A stretch of 64,000 nucleotides of DNA from Sphingomonas changbaiensis NBRC 104936 (GTDB lineage Bacteria; Pseudomonadota; Alphaproteobacteria; Sphingomonadales; Sphingomonadaceae), in NCBI RefSeq assembly GCF_000974765.1, contig NZ_BBWU01000025.1, forward strand, positions 50,034-114,033. Direction: 5' to 3'. A program made the position numbers and the translations under genes. Positions 32,272 to 40,483 of this stretch are shown piece by piece. Under the pieces are notes generated by a model that ran no database searches, was not told where the DNA came from, and saw only the letters and a list, made by a program, of their open reading frames with translations. Positions within the stretch are counted from its first letter, which is position 1. The number at the start of each line of letters is the position of its first letter.

Positions 32272-33255
32272 GTGATCTCAGCCCGGTTCGGCCTGAGCTT
32301 GTCGAAGGCCTCCCTTTTCGCTTCTGGCTGGCAGCAGAGAAAGGGAGGGCTTCGACAAGCTCAGCCCAAACCGCTCTGGTGGCTTGCGTTTTTTCTAGCG
32401 GCGTTCAGCGCGTTCGCCTCCCCTGCCCTCGCCCAGACCTTTCCCAAATTCACCGGACTGGTCGTCGACGACGCGAACGTGATCCCGCCCGATCGCGAAG
32501 CAGCGCTGACGCAGAAGCTGCAGGCGTTCCAGCAACAGACCGGGCGTCAGCTCGTCGTCGCGACGATCGCGGACGTGCAGGGCTATCCGCTCGAGGATTA
32601 TGGATACCGCCTCGGCCGCGCCTGGGGCGTGGGGCTGAAGGACGTCGACAACGGAGTGATCCTGTTCATCGCGCCGAATAATCCGGCCGGCCAGCGCGGC
32701 CCACGGATTGAGGTCGGCTATGGGCTGGAGCCGGTGCTGACCGATGCGCTGGCAAGCGTGATCATCAACACCAAGATGATGCCGATCCTGAAGGCCAACG
32801 GCGATATTCCGGGGGCACTGGACGCTGGCGCCGACGCCATCATCCAGCAGCTTTCGATGCCGGACGAGGAGGCCAAGGCTGCGCAGGCAAAGGCGATCCA
32901 GGAGTTCGACCGGACGCACGCGTCCAGCCAGCACCGATCGGGCGGTGGCGGAATTCCCATCGGGCTGATCTTCTGGATCATCGTCGCTGTGTTCATCTTC
33001 TCGTCGATGCGGCGCGGGCGTGGCCGGCGTGCCGGCCCCTGGGGTGCGCGGCGCTATGGAAGCGGCAGCAACTGGCCGGTCTGGCTGTGGGTCGCGAGCG
33101 AGATCGCGAGCAGCGGCCGTCGCGGCGGCGGCTGGAGCAGCGGCGGCGGTTCCGGCTGGGGCGGCGGTGGTGGCGGCGGCGGATGGGGCGGCGGCGGCTT
33201 TTCGGGCGGCGGTGGCGGCTCGTTCGGCGGCGGCGGCGCGTCGGGAGGATGGTGA
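32272..33255 (+). CDS. TPM-domain protein (YgcG family) with a repeat-derived N-terminus
   Basis: A 327-residue protein. Residues about 5-34 are coded by a palindromic repeat (FGLSLSKAS...GGLRQAQPK), followed directly by a normal signal peptide core (WWLAFFLAAFSAFASPALAQ). The TPM domain comes next (VVDDANVIPPDREAALTQKL; QTGRQLVVATIADVQGYPLE; DNGVILFIAPNN). A transmembrane helix (IPIGLIFWIIVAVFIFSSM) and a long Gly/Ser/Trp tail end it. The only start in frame before the signal peptide is GTG at 32272, with GGAG ten bases upstream, because no ATG, GTG or TTG lies between the repeat and the signal. Downstream genes overlap or touch. Confidence 0.85.
   Translation: MISARFGLSLSKASLFASGWQQRKGGLRQAQPKPLWWLAFFLAAFSAFASPALAQTFPKFTGLVVDDANVIPPDREAALTQKLQAFQQQTGRQLVVATIADVQGYPLEDYGYRLGRAWGVGLKDVDNGVILFIAPNNPAGQRGPRIEVGYGLEPVLTDALASVIINTKMMPILKANGDIPGALDAGADAIIQQLSMPDEEAKAAQAKAIQEFDRTHASSQHRSGGGGIPIGLIFWIIVAVFIFSSMRRGRGRRAGPWGARRYGSGSNWPVWLWVASEIASSGRRGGGWSSGGGSGWGGGGGGGGWGGGGFSGGGGGSFGGGGASGGW
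32285..32372. repeat. Palindromic repeat, GAGCTTGTCGAAGG family, in the TPM gene start
   Basis: The same element as at 11502-11591, with arms of about 31 bases (GGCCTGAGCTTGTCGAAGGC on the left) and a different middle. It lies inside the reading frame, between the GTG start and the signal peptide, and contains no stop in that frame. Confidence 0.85.
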
Positions 33256-33920
33256 TGCTGACACCCGACGATCACGCCCTCGTCGCGCGGGCGATCCGCG
33301 CGGCCGAAGCACGCACCGATGGCGAGATTTCAGCCGTGATCGCGCCGGAATCAGACAGCTATGCCGATGTGACGCTGCACTGGGCGCTGCTGCTGGCGTT
33401 GCTGCCGCTCGCCTGGTTTGCGACTTTTCCCGGCATGCTCCACTGGGTCGCGACGCTGATCGACCCCTGGGCCCGCGAGCCGTCGCTCCGGCTAATCACC
33501 ACCTATCTGCTGCTGAAGACGGCCGGCGCGTTCGTGATCGGCTGGTTGATCTTTCGCATCCCGCGCGTGAAGCTTGCCCTCGCCCCGCATGCGACCAAGG
33601 CGCGGCGCGTGCGGCGGCGGGCGATCATGCTGTTCCAGGTCGGCACCGAACGCCGCACCGCGACGCGAACCGGCGTGCTCGTTTATCTGAGCTTGGCCGA
33701 GCGGCGGGCCGAGATCGTCGCCGACGAAAGCATCCAGTCGAAGATCGGCGGCGAGGAATGGGGCGAGGCGATGGTTGCGCTGCTGGACGGCGTTCGCGCG
33801 GGACGGCCGGGCGACGGCATTGCCGCGGCGATCGGAAAGATTGGCGACGTGCTCGCGACGCATTTTCCGCACACCGGCACTGATCCGAATGAGCTGCCCG
33901 ACCGTTTGATCCAGCTATGA
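33255..33920 (+). CDS. TPM-related membrane protein
   Basis: A 221-residue protein. The N-terminus (LTPDDHALVARAIRAAEART, then DGEISAVIAPESDSYADV) and C-terminal half (TERRTATRTGVLVYLSLAER; VADESIQSKIGGEEWGEAM) match TPM-type domains split by two transmembrane helices (ALLLALLPLAWFATFPGML; LLKTAGAFVIGWLIFRI). The start at 33255 overlaps the previous stop (TGATG) with GGAGG six bases upstream; two in-frame starts lie just before it. It follows LemA and the other TPM gene in one operon, a common trio. Confidence 0.85.
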   Translation: MLTPDDHALVARAIRAAEARTDGEISAVIAPESDSYADVTLHWALLLALLPLAWFATFPGMLHWVATLIDPWAREPSLRLITTYLLLKTAGAFVIGWLIFRIPRVKLALAPHATKARRVRRRAIMLFQVGTERRTATRTGVLVYLSLAERRAEIVADESIQSKIGGEEWGEAMVALLDGVRAGRPGDGIAAAIGKIGDVLATHFPHTGTDPNELPDRLIQL

Positions 33921-34462
33921 GCGACAACGACGCGCCGATCGAAACCGTCTGGGCAGGCAAATATATCGAGGCGAAGCGCAAGGGCCGCTGGGAATTCGTC
34001 GGCCGCGCGAACAACATCCACGCAGCCGTGATCGTCGCGATCGACGACGGGTACGCATTGCTGGTCGAGCAGAACCGGGTTCCGCTGGGCGGCCCATGCA
34101 TCGAGCTGCCGGCCGGCCTGGTCGGCGACGTCGACAAGGGCGAGACGGTCGAAGAGTCCGCCGCGCGCGAGCTGGAGGAGGAGACCGGCTATCGCCCCGA
34201 ACGGATCGAAGTGATCGGCCGCTTCGCCTCGTCGCCCGGCATGGTCTCGGAGACGTTCACGCTGGTGAAGGCGCATGGCCTCACCAAGGTCGGCGACGGC
34301 GGCGGCGAGGCACACGAAGGGATCACCGTGCACCGGGTCCCGGTGGCGGAAGTGCCATCCTTCGTTGCGTGCAAGCGGGCGGAGGGCTGCTTCGTCGATG
34401 TGAAGCTGCTGTTGCTGCTGGCCTCTTCAATCCTCTTCCTTGAGGGGAGAGGATCGGCGTAG
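33917..34462 (+). CDS. NUDIX hydrolase (ADP-ribose pyrophosphatase-like)
   Basis: A 181-residue hydrolase of nucleoside diphosphates linked to another group. The Nudix box is GDVDKGETVEESAARELEEE followed by TGY. The preceding ELPAGL is typical of ADP-ribose or sugar-nucleotide pyrophosphatases. It overlaps the upstream gene by four bases (ATGA). The C-terminal ten or so residues, ILFLEGRGSA with the TAG, fall in the dispersed repeat that begins near 34433, so the natural C-terminus was probably replaced by the repeat. Confidence 0.85.
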   Translation: MSDNDAPIETVWAGKYIEAKRKGRWEFVGRANNIHAAVIVAIDDGYALLVEQNRVPLGGPCIELPAGLVGDVDKGETVEESAARELEEETGYRPERIEVIGRFASSPGMVSETFTLVKAHGLTKVGDGGGEAHEGITVHRVPVAEVPSFVACKRAEGCFVDVKLLLLLASSILFLEGRGSA

Positions 34463-34604
34463 CTTGGCAGTCCTGAGCTTGTCGAAGGACTGCCTAGCGA
34501 AGCCAGGAGAGGGTGGTTGGCGTGACGCTTCGGAGCCCAGCACCCTCTCCCCGCTCAGGCCCGCAGGCCTGAGTCGCCCTCTCCCCTGTAGGGAGAGGGG
34601 AATC
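34433..34604. repeat. Composite GC-rich intergenic repeat, left copy
   Basis: This stretch shares most of its length with 37490-37646. Common blocks in the same order are TTGAGGGGAGAGGA, TAGGAGAGGGTGGTTGGCG (first base differs), ACCCTCTCCCCGCTC, GCCCGCAGGC and CCCTCTCCCCTGTAGGGAGA. The two copies are direct repeats around the NDUFS4-like and hrpB genes. The left end supplies the NUDIX stop codon. Confidence 0.75.
34466..34494. repeat. Compact GAGCTTGTCGAAGG hairpin nested in the composite repeat
   Basis: Nine-base arms GGCAGTCCT and AGGACTGCC flank GAGCTTGTCGA, the core found in the longer palindromes at 11502 and 32285. It looks like a single-hairpin version inserted in, or part of, the larger repeat. 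Confidence 0.7.
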
Positions 34605-34886
34605 CTACCTAAAATTATCCGCGTAGGCCTGAAGCTTCAGCTTCGGCTGCGGCGCGGGCACGACATGGTAGCTGACGCCGTGCTTGTCCGCATAAACCCT
34701 GGCCGCTTCGAGTGTCGGGAAGACAACTTTCACTTCGGCCTGCATGTCTGCGAGACCGTTCCAGCCGGTCAGCGGATCGACCGGCATCTTCTCGCGCGAC
34801 AGGAATTCAAGCACCCATTCGTCGGTGCGGGCGCGGCCGGATTGGGTCGCGTTCTTGGGGCGCTGAAAGATACGTGCGTCGGCCAT
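34605..34886 (-). CDS. NDUFS4-like complex I accessory protein
   Basis: A 93-residue protein of the ETC complex I subunit conserved region family. MADARIFQRPKNATQSGRAR, then EWVLEF, TGWNGLADMQAEVKVVFPTL and AARVYADKHGVSYHVV are family blocks. In mitochondria and alphaproteobacteria it is an accessory subunit of NADH:quinone oxidoreductase. The C-terminus KLKLQAYADNFR is typical. It is a single gene, away from nuo genes, with hrpB upstream on the same strand. Confidence 0.92.
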   Translation of the reverse strand: MADARIFQRPKNATQSGRARTDEWVLEFLSREKMPVDPLTGWNGLADMQAEVKVVFPTLEAARVYADKHGVSYHVVPAPQPKLKLQAYADNFR

Positions 34887-34958
34887 GTCAAATCCTCGTC
34901 ATGCCGGACTTGATCCGGCATCCACCTTCCTTCCCCAAAGAGTAAGGCGGACCTCGGG

Positions 34959-37475
34959 TCAAGGCCGCGATGACGAAGTCCGTCGCGCATCGGCCGCCTT
35001 GGTTCTGAGCGTCGGCGCCGCGCTTGCGGGGTCGTCGGGCCAAGGGTGCTTGGGATAGCGGCCGCGCATCTCCTTGGCGACCGCCACCCAGCTGCCCCGC
35101 CAGAAGCCCGGCAGGTCGCGCGTGGTCTGGATCGGCCGGCCGGCCGGCGAGGTCAGGCTCAGGACCAGCGGCACCCGGTTGCGGCCGACCGTCGGATGGT
35201 CGGCGAGACCGAACAGCGCCTGGACGCGGAGCTCGACCGTGGGCCCGGCTTCGGCGCCATAATCGATCGGGTGCGTGCTCCCTGCGGGCGAGGTGAAGTG
35301 CGACGGCGCGAGCTGGTCGATGCGGCGCTTCCCGTCCCAGCCGATCAGCGCCTCCAACGCCTGGACCAGCGCGCCGGGAGCGATCGCGTCGAGGCGCCGC
35401 TTGCCGGCCAGCAGCGGCGGCAGCCACTCGTCGAGGCTGGCGAGCAGCTGCGCATCGCCAAGATCTTCGCCGGCGAAAGCCGCGCGCTGGCGGAACGCCT
35501 CCGCCGAAGCCGGCCAGGGCAGCAGATTCACGCCGTGCAAGCGGACGCCCTCAAGCAACGCCGCCTCGATTTCGGCGGGATCGGCATCGGCGTCGGGCCC
35601 GGACGACAGGCGGATGGCGCCCAGCCGCCGCTCGCGCGTCGCGCTGACGGCGCCGGTCGCGCGGTCGAAGCGGACGTGGCGCGCGGTTTCGATGCGATGG
35701 GCGAACAGGGCCTCGACGTCGCGTTCGTCGAGCGGTGCCGCCGACAAGATGCGCGCGCCCGCGGCGGCGCCCTGGACTTCGGCAACGGCCAACCACTCGG
35801 CGCGCGCAAGCGGCGAGGCCGGATCGAGACGAAAGCCGCGACCGCCCGCGCTGATCCAGTCCGCGCCATCGGCGGAGCGCCGCTTGGAGACGCGATCGGG
35901 AAATGCGAGACAGACAGCGGCCCCCAGCCCGCTCGTCCCGAGCGTAGTCGAGGGGCGCTTCTCGGAAGCATCACGCCCACGCTCCTCGACTTCGCTCGGG
36001 ACGAGCGATTGATCCTGTTTCCGGATCATCGCCGCCCACCTCTTCGCCAGTCCCCTGCCCGCCTCCGCGCGCTTGCCGCGTTCGCCGCGCCAGCGCTGGA
36101 GGCGCAGCTCCAGATCCGCGTCGGTACCGCCAAGCCCGCGTTCGGACAGCAGCACAGCCACCTCGGCCGCGAGGTCGAGCATGCCGAGCCGTTTGGCCTC
36201 GATCAGCATATGCGCGATACGGGGCGGCATCGGCAGCTCGGCGATGCGACGTCCGTGCGGCGTCGGGCGCCCTTCCCCGTCGAACGCGCCGAGCGCGGCA
36301 AGGCGGGTCCGAGCCTCAGCGATGGCGGCGTCGGGCGGCGGATCGAGCCAGCGCAAGCTCCGCGGATCGGCGACGCCCCAGATGCTCGCGGCCAGCAGCA
36401 GCGGCGACAGGTCCGCTTCCAGGATTTCGGGCGGATCGAAGCGCGGCAGGCCGGCGGTCGCAGCGTCTTCCCAGAGGCGATAGGCCGCGCCGGCGGTCTG
36501 GCGCGCGGCGCGGCCGGCGCGCTGGGTGACGGCGGCCTGGCTGGCGCGCTCGGTCACGAGGCGCGTCATCCCCGCCGCGCGATCGTAACGCGGGCGGCGC
36601 GCGAGGCCGGAATCGACGACGATGCGAACGCCGTCGAGCGTCAGGCTGGTCTCGGCGATCGACGTGGCCAGCACCAATTTGCGCTGGCACGGACCGGCGG
36701 GCGCAATCGCGGCGCGCTGGGCAGCCGGATCGATCTGGCCGTGAAGCTTGTGCAGGACGACGCCGTCCGCCAGCGGCCCGAGCCGCTCCGCGGTGCGCTC
36801 GATCTCGGCGACGCCGGGCAGGAACGCGAGAATACCGCCGTCCTCGTTGCGGAGCGCGCCGCGGATGGCCGAGGCCACCGCGTCCTCGATTCGCAGCTCG
36901 GGCGAGCGGCCGAGATAGCGGAGCTCTAGCGGGTGCGAGCGGCCCGCGCTCTCGATCACCGGCGCGCCGTCCATCAGTGCGGCATAGCGGGCGCCGTCGA
37001 GAGTGGCCGACATCGCGACCAGCCGAAGGTCCGGACGCAGCGCCGCCTGCGCGTCGAGCGCGAGCGCAAGGCCGAAATCGCTGTCGAGGCTGCGCTCATG
37101 CACTTCGTCGAACAGCACGGCGGAAACGCCGGCGAGCTCAGGGTCGGCCTGGATGCGGTTGACGAAAATGCCTTCGGTGAGAACCGTCACCCGGGTTGCC
37201 CCCGAGCGCCTCGTATCCATGCGGGTCGCGAAGCCGAAGGTGCGCCCTACCGGCTCGCCGGCCAGCTCGGCCATCCGCTCGGCCGCGGCGCGCGCGGCGA
37301 GGCGGCGGGGAGACAGCAGCAGGACCTCGCCCGAGCACCAGGACTCGCCAAGCAGCGCCGGCGCGATCGCGGTCGTCTTGCCCGCGCCCGGCGGCGCAAC
37401 CACGACCGCACTGCTGCCGTCGCGCAGAGCGGCGAGCAGGTCGGGCAGCACGGCGTGGATCGGGAGGTCGGTCAC
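34959..37475 (-). CDS. hrpB: ATP-dependent helicase HrpB with an inserted palindromic element
   Basis: An 838-residue DEAH-box helicase. Walker A is VVVAPPGAGKTTAIAPALLG, Walker B is VLFDEVHERSLDSD, motif III MSATLDG and motif VI QRAGRAARQTAG. The HrpB C-terminal domain ends the protein (LPGFWRGSWVAVAKEMRGRY; PKHPWPDDP). Residues about 490-515, LVPSEVEERGRDASEKRPST and beyond, are coded by a 78-base palindromic repeat (26 codons) between a conserved KRWAAMIRKQD and a shorter-than-usual linker. The gene is otherwise complete. Its cellular role is not well defined. Confidence 0.93.
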   Translation of the reverse strand: MTDLPIHAVLPDLLAALRDGSSAVVVAPPGAGKTTAIAPALLGESWCSGEVLLLSPRRLAARAAAERMAELAGEPVGRTFGFATRMDTRRSGATRVTVLTEGIFVNRIQADPELAGVSAVLFDEVHERSLDSDFGLALALDAQAALRPDLRLVAMSATLDGARYAALMDGAPVIESAGRSHPLELRYLGRSPELRIEDAVASAIRGALRNEDGGILAFLPGVAEIERTAERLGPLADGVVLHKLHGQIDPAAQRAAIAPAGPCQRKLVLATSIAETSLTLDGVRIVVDSGLARRPRYDRAAGMTRLVTERASQAAVTQRAGRAARQTAGAAYRLWEDAATAGLPRFDPPEILEADLSPLLLAASIWGVADPRSLRWLDPPPDAAIAEARTRLAALGAFDGEGRPTPHGRRIAELPMPPRIAHMLIEAKRLGMLDLAAEVAVLLSERGLGGTDADLELRLQRWRGERGKRAEAGRGLAKRWAAMIRKQDQSLVPSEVEERGRDASEKRPSTTLGTSGLGAAVCLAFPDRVSKRRSADGADWISAGGRGFRLDPASPLARAEWLAVAEVQGAAAGARILSAAPLDERDVEALFAHRIETARHVRFDRATGAVSATRERRLGAIRLSSGPDADADPAEIEAALLEGVRLHGVNLLPWPASAEAFRQRAAFAGEDLGDAQLLASLDEWLPPLLAGKRRLDAIAPGALVQALEALIGWDGKRRIDQLAPSHFTSPAGSTHPIDYGAEAGPTVELRVQALFGLADHPTVGRNRVPLVLSLTSPAGRPIQTTRDLPGFWRGSWVAVAKEMRGRYPKHPWPDDPASAAPTLRTKAADARRTSSSRP
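35930..36007. repeat. 78-bp palindromic element inside hrpB
   Basis: Arms of 24 bases (CGCTCGTCCCGAGCG... and its complement) pair with one mismatch around 30 bases. It is exactly 26 codons long and open in the hrpB frame. A single arm of the same family is at 44971-45004. Confidence 0.88.
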
Positions 37476-37489
37476 TGGACTGCGATACT

Positions 37490-37646
37490 CATTCCTCTCC
37501 CTTGAGGGGAGAGGAACAGCGGAGCTTAGTCGCGAAGCGGCTTAGCGGAGCTAGGAGAGGGTGGTTGGCGCTGTACCACAACACCCTCTCCCCGCTCGCG
37601 CCCGCAGGCACGAGTCGCCCTCTCCCCTGTAGGGAGAGGGGTGAAA
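37490..37646. repeat. Composite GC-rich intergenic repeat, right copy
   Basis: Partner of 34433-34604 in the same orientation, located between hrpB and the exb operon terminator. It starts CTCTCCCTTGAGGGGAGAGG and ends CCCTCTCCCCTGTAGGGAGA plus GGG. The middle differs (tandem AGCGGAGCTTAG-like units in place of the GAGCTTGTCGAAGG hairpin). Confidence 0.75.
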
Positions 37647-37648
37647 CA

Positions 37649-37678
37649 AAAAGGGCGGAGCCTTTCGGCCCCGCCCTA
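37649..37678 (-). terminator. Terminator of the tonB-exbBDD operon
   Basis: AGGGCGGGGCC and GGCTCCGCCCT pair around GAAA on the minus strand, followed by TTTTTG. It lies 20 bases after the last exbD stop codon. Confidence 0.85.
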
Positions 37679-37698
37679 TGCATTCGATCAGGCGAAGG

Positions 37699-38124
37699 TC
37701 AGAACGCGCGATATTGCTCGTTGCCGACAAAGCCCATCTTGGTCACGCCCGAGCGCTTGATGATCGCCAGAATGTTGTCGACGATCGCGTAGCGCGCCTG
37801 GGGATCGGGCTGCACGTGCAGCTCCGGCTCCGGGCTCATCGCGCGGGTGCGGTCGAGATAGAGACGCAGCGTCACCAGGTCGATCGGGGTTCCGTTCCAG
37901 GTCACGGTGCCCATCGGATCGACGGAAACCGTGTTCTTGATCGGATCAATCGGCGGCGGCGTGTTCTTGTCGCTATTGACCGGAAGATCGATCTTCACCG
38001 CGTGGGTCTGGATCGGGATGGTGATGATGAACATGATGAGGAGCACGAGCATGACGTCGATCAACGGCGTCGTGTTCATTTCCATCATCGGCTCGCCGTC
38101 GTCGCGGCCACCACTCATTGCCAT
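37699..38124 (-). CDS. exbD: Biopolymer transport protein ExbD (second copy)
   Basis: A 141-residue inner-membrane protein with one transmembrane helix (PLIDVMLVLLIMFIITIPI) that carries the proton-path Asp (LIDVML), and a periplasmic domain (VDPMGTVTWNGTPIDLVTLR; LHVQPDPQARYAIVDNILA). It works with ExbB to energise TonB. It lies 12 bases after the first exbD and ends at a terminator. Two different exbD genes in tandem are usual in sphingomonads and xanthomonads. Confidence 0.94.
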   Translation of the reverse strand: MAMSGGRDDGEPMMEMNTTPLIDVMLVLLIMFIITIPIQTHAVKIDLPVNSDKNTPPPIDPIKNTVSVDPMGTVTWNGTPIDLVTLRLYLDRTRAMSPEPELHVQPDPQARYAIVDNILAIIKRSGVTKMGFVGNEQYRAF

Positions 38125-38136
38125 GAGGTCTACTCC

Positions 38137-38616
38137 TTACAGGCGCTGCACGGCGCCGCCCGGCGGCGGTTCGGAAATGAAGCCGACGCGGCTGAAGCCG
38201 GCCAGCTGCATCGTGTAGATCGCCCCGCCGATGCACCGATACGGCGTGTTGATGTCGCCGCGGATATGGGCTTCCGGAAGCTCCAGGCCGGGCGCATTGA
38301 CGCCGCCCTGGCGCTCGATCTCACGCCGAAGCTTGGCGACCGCCCGGTTGAGCAGTTCGCTCGCATTGACCTTGGTCAGACCCCAATAGACGCCGCACGA
38401 TCCGTCCTTTTCGCCGCGGACCGTCAGCGAGACGTTCTCGGGCTTGGTCGTGGTCGGGTCGAAACGAACCTTGGGGAGCTTGACCTGCACTGTCTGGATC
38501 ACGACCGGAATCGCGATCAGGAAGATGATGAGCAACACCAGCATGACGTCCACGAGAGGCGTCGTATTGATGTCGGACATGGGGATTTCGTCACTACCCC
38601 CGACTGCAACTGCCAT
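38137..38616 (-). CDS. exbD: Biopolymer transport protein ExbD (first copy)
   Basis: A 159-residue ExbD protein, longer than its downstream paralogue. The helix TPLVDVMLVLLIIFLIAIPV holds the functional Asp. The periplasmic part has two Cys (DGSCGVYWG; TPYRCIGGAIYTM) that could form a disulfide, absent in the other copy. AGGATCC-type sequence upstream gives a weak ribosome site. It lies between exbB (84 bases) and exbD2. Confidence 0.93.
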   Translation of the reverse strand: MAVAVGGSDEIPMSDINTTPLVDVMLVLLIIFLIAIPVVIQTVQVKLPKVRFDPTTTKPENVSLTVRGEKDGSCGVYWGLTKVNASELLNRAVAKLRREIERQGGVNAPGLELPEAHIRGDINTPYRCIGGAIYTMQLAGFSRVGFISEPPPGGAVQRL

Positions 38617-38700
38617 AGGATCCTGTCCTGTCTTGCCGCCGGAAAGCTCCGACGGTGGGTGGCGGGCGCCTAAGAAGGGGAAGCGCCCGCCAGTCCGTAG

Positions 38701-39537
38701 TTAGGCCTTGTTCTGCACGCCGCCGGTCTGGCCGGCAGTCGTCGAGCCGGTCACCGGCTTGGTCGTGCTCGCAGCCGGCTTCGCGGTCGTCGCCGCGGCA
38801 GGCGCACCGGCCGGACGCAGGTTCGACGGCTTCACGCTGCCGCCCGACATCACATAGCCGAGCACGTCGTTCGAGAAGGCCGCGAGGTCTTCCGCGATCG
38901 ACTTGTTGCGGCGCTGCAGCCAGTTGTAGGCAAGCACGGCCGGCACGGCGACGGCCAGACCGAGCGCGGTCATGATCAGCGCCTCACCGACCGGACCCGC
39001 GACGGCGTCGATCGACGCCTGGCCGGCCAGGCCGATCTTGATCAGCGCGCGGTAGATGCCGATGACGGTACCGAACAGGCCGATGAACGGCGCGGTCGCA
39101 CCCACGGTGGCGAGGAACGCCAGGCCCGCGCCGAGCTTCGAGTTGATCAGGCCCTGGCTGCGATTGATCGAGCCGTGGATCCAGTCATGCGCCTCGACCG
39201 GATCGGTCAGCTTGCCATGCTGCTCCTGGGCGATCAGCGCGTCGTCGACGATCTGACGATAGGCCGAGTTCTTCTCGAGCTTGTTGGCGCCTTCCTTGAG
39301 GCTGGTCATGTTCCAGAAGCCCGAGCGCATCTTGCGGCCCTGGTTGATGATCTTCTGCTGCTCGAACAGCTTGGTGAACAGGATGTAGAAGGAGAAGATC
39401 GACATAAAGACCAGGATCAGGAACACCGACCAGGCGATGACACCGCCCTGCTGGAGCGCGGGGAGGAGGCCGTACGGGTTCTCGCCCTTCGGCGCGGCGG
39501 CCGCGGCTTCCTGAAGGAAAGCGATTTGAGTGATCAT
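38701..39537 (-). CDS. exbB: Biopolymer transport protein ExbB / TolQ family
   Basis: A 278-residue MotA/TolQ/ExbB channel protein with three transmembrane helices: VIAWSVFLILVFMSIFSFYI, LAFLATVGATAPFIGLFGTV, and MTALGLAVAVPAVLAYNWLQ. The middle GATAPFIGLFGTVIGIY motif is diagnostic. The C-terminus is an Ala/Thr/Pro-rich tail. It forms the pentameric motor with ExbD for TonB-dependent uptake. It follows tonB by 58 bases. Confidence 0.94.
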   Translation of the reverse strand: MITQIAFLQEAAAAAPKGENPYGLLPALQQGGVIAWSVFLILVFMSIFSFYILFTKLFEQQKIINQGRKMRSGFWNMTSLKEGANKLEKNSAYRQIVDDALIAQEQHGKLTDPVEAHDWIHGSINRSQGLINSKLGAGLAFLATVGATAPFIGLFGTVIGIYRALIKIGLAGQASIDAVAGPVGEALIMTALGLAVAVPAVLAYNWLQRRNKSIAEDLAAFSNDVLGYVMSGGSVKPSNLRPAGAPAAATTAKPAASTTKPVTGSTTAGQTGGVQNKA

Positions 39538-39595
39538 GCGTAAAATCCTCTAGAATAGTTCAGACATCCGACGCTGCGCATCCGCAGCACCGCCA

Positions 39596-40255
39596 TTACT
39601 TCGGAATGACCCACTTCACGTTCCGGGACTGGGTGCTCTTGATCGGGTTGCCGCTCTGATCGAGCGCCGGCGTGAAACGACCCTTTCGGGTCATCGCCCG
39701 GCAGGCGGCATCGTCGAGATCGGCGTTGCCGCTCGAAGACGTCACCCGGCAATTCTCGACACGGCCTTCCGTGTTGATGTCCCAGGAAATCCGGGTCGTA
39801 CCCTCGGCGCCCTCGCGCAGCGCACGCGGCGGATAGTCATCCGTCGTCACGAAGCGTGAAGGATCACCCTTGGGGCCCGCGGCCTTGGAGACCGTCGGCA
39901 CGGGCGGCGGCGGCGGAGGCGGCGGCGCGGGTGGCGACGGCACGAACACCGGCGGCGGATTCGGACGGGCGATGATCACCGGCGCCTGTACGGTCGGCGC
40001 CTGGACGATCGGCGGCGGAGTCACCACGGGCGGCGGCTCAACCTTCTGCTCGGGCGGGGGTGGAGGTGGCGGCTCCTCGGGGGGCGGCGGCTCCTCCTGC
40101 ACGTCGAACGTCTTGAGGTCTGAGGCGACCTTCTTGATGACGTTGAACGCAAGGCCGGTCACGAACGCATAGCCAAGCACTGCGTGGATCAGGATCACGA
40201 TAACGATCGACGCGAGCTTACTACCGTTCAAGCCTTGTTTGTCAGCGTAGGCCAT
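39596..40255 (-). CDS. tonB: Energy transducer TonB
   Basis: A 219-residue protein with a signal-anchor helix (ASIVIVILIHAVLGYAFVTG), a Pro/Glu-rich periplasmic spacer (PPPPEEPPPPPPPEQKVEPP and more), and the TonB C-terminal domain (DYPPRALREGAEGTTRISWD; ENCRVTSSSGNADLDDAACR). The anchor carries the key His. It heads the tonB-exbB-exbD-exbD operon and would serve the receptor at 45038-47689. A 228-base region upstream holds no gene. Confidence 0.95.
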   Translation of the reverse strand: MAYADKQGLNGSKLASIVIVILIHAVLGYAFVTGLAFNVIKKVASDLKTFDVQEEPPPPEEPPPPPPPEQKVEPPPVVTPPPIVQAPTVQAPVIIARPNPPPVFVPSPPAPPPPPPPPVPTVSKAAGPKGDPSRFVTTDDYPPRALREGAEGTTRISWDINTEGRVENCRVTSSSGNADLDDAACRAMTRKGRFTPALDQSGNPIKSTQSRNVKWVIPK

Positions 40256-40483
40256 TCAGTAATGAAACTCCCTCTCTCGGCACGGGCGGAGCGAAGGGAG
40301 CGCCGACCCGGTACCGCAGTACAGTCCATTCCGCCCCTGTTGTTATGCTTTAGGCAGAAGCCCGGCTATCTATCGCTCAGGCTTTCATGACGCAAACGCT
40401 TTGTCGCCGCTGCGGAACCTGTGGTCCCACAGCGGGATTTTTAGAGTAGTCGTACCGGTCCGACAGGCTGTAACGCGCGAGAA

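Noticed and set aside
34470..34600. CRISPR-like look of the short repeats
   Set aside because: The repeats are palindromic mosaics without equal spacers and no cas genes are present.
40387..40450. A 20-codon plus-strand frame with CRRCGTC near the tonB upstream region
   Set aside because: Too short, with no ribosome binding site, and the Cys pattern is likely chance in GC-rich DNA.
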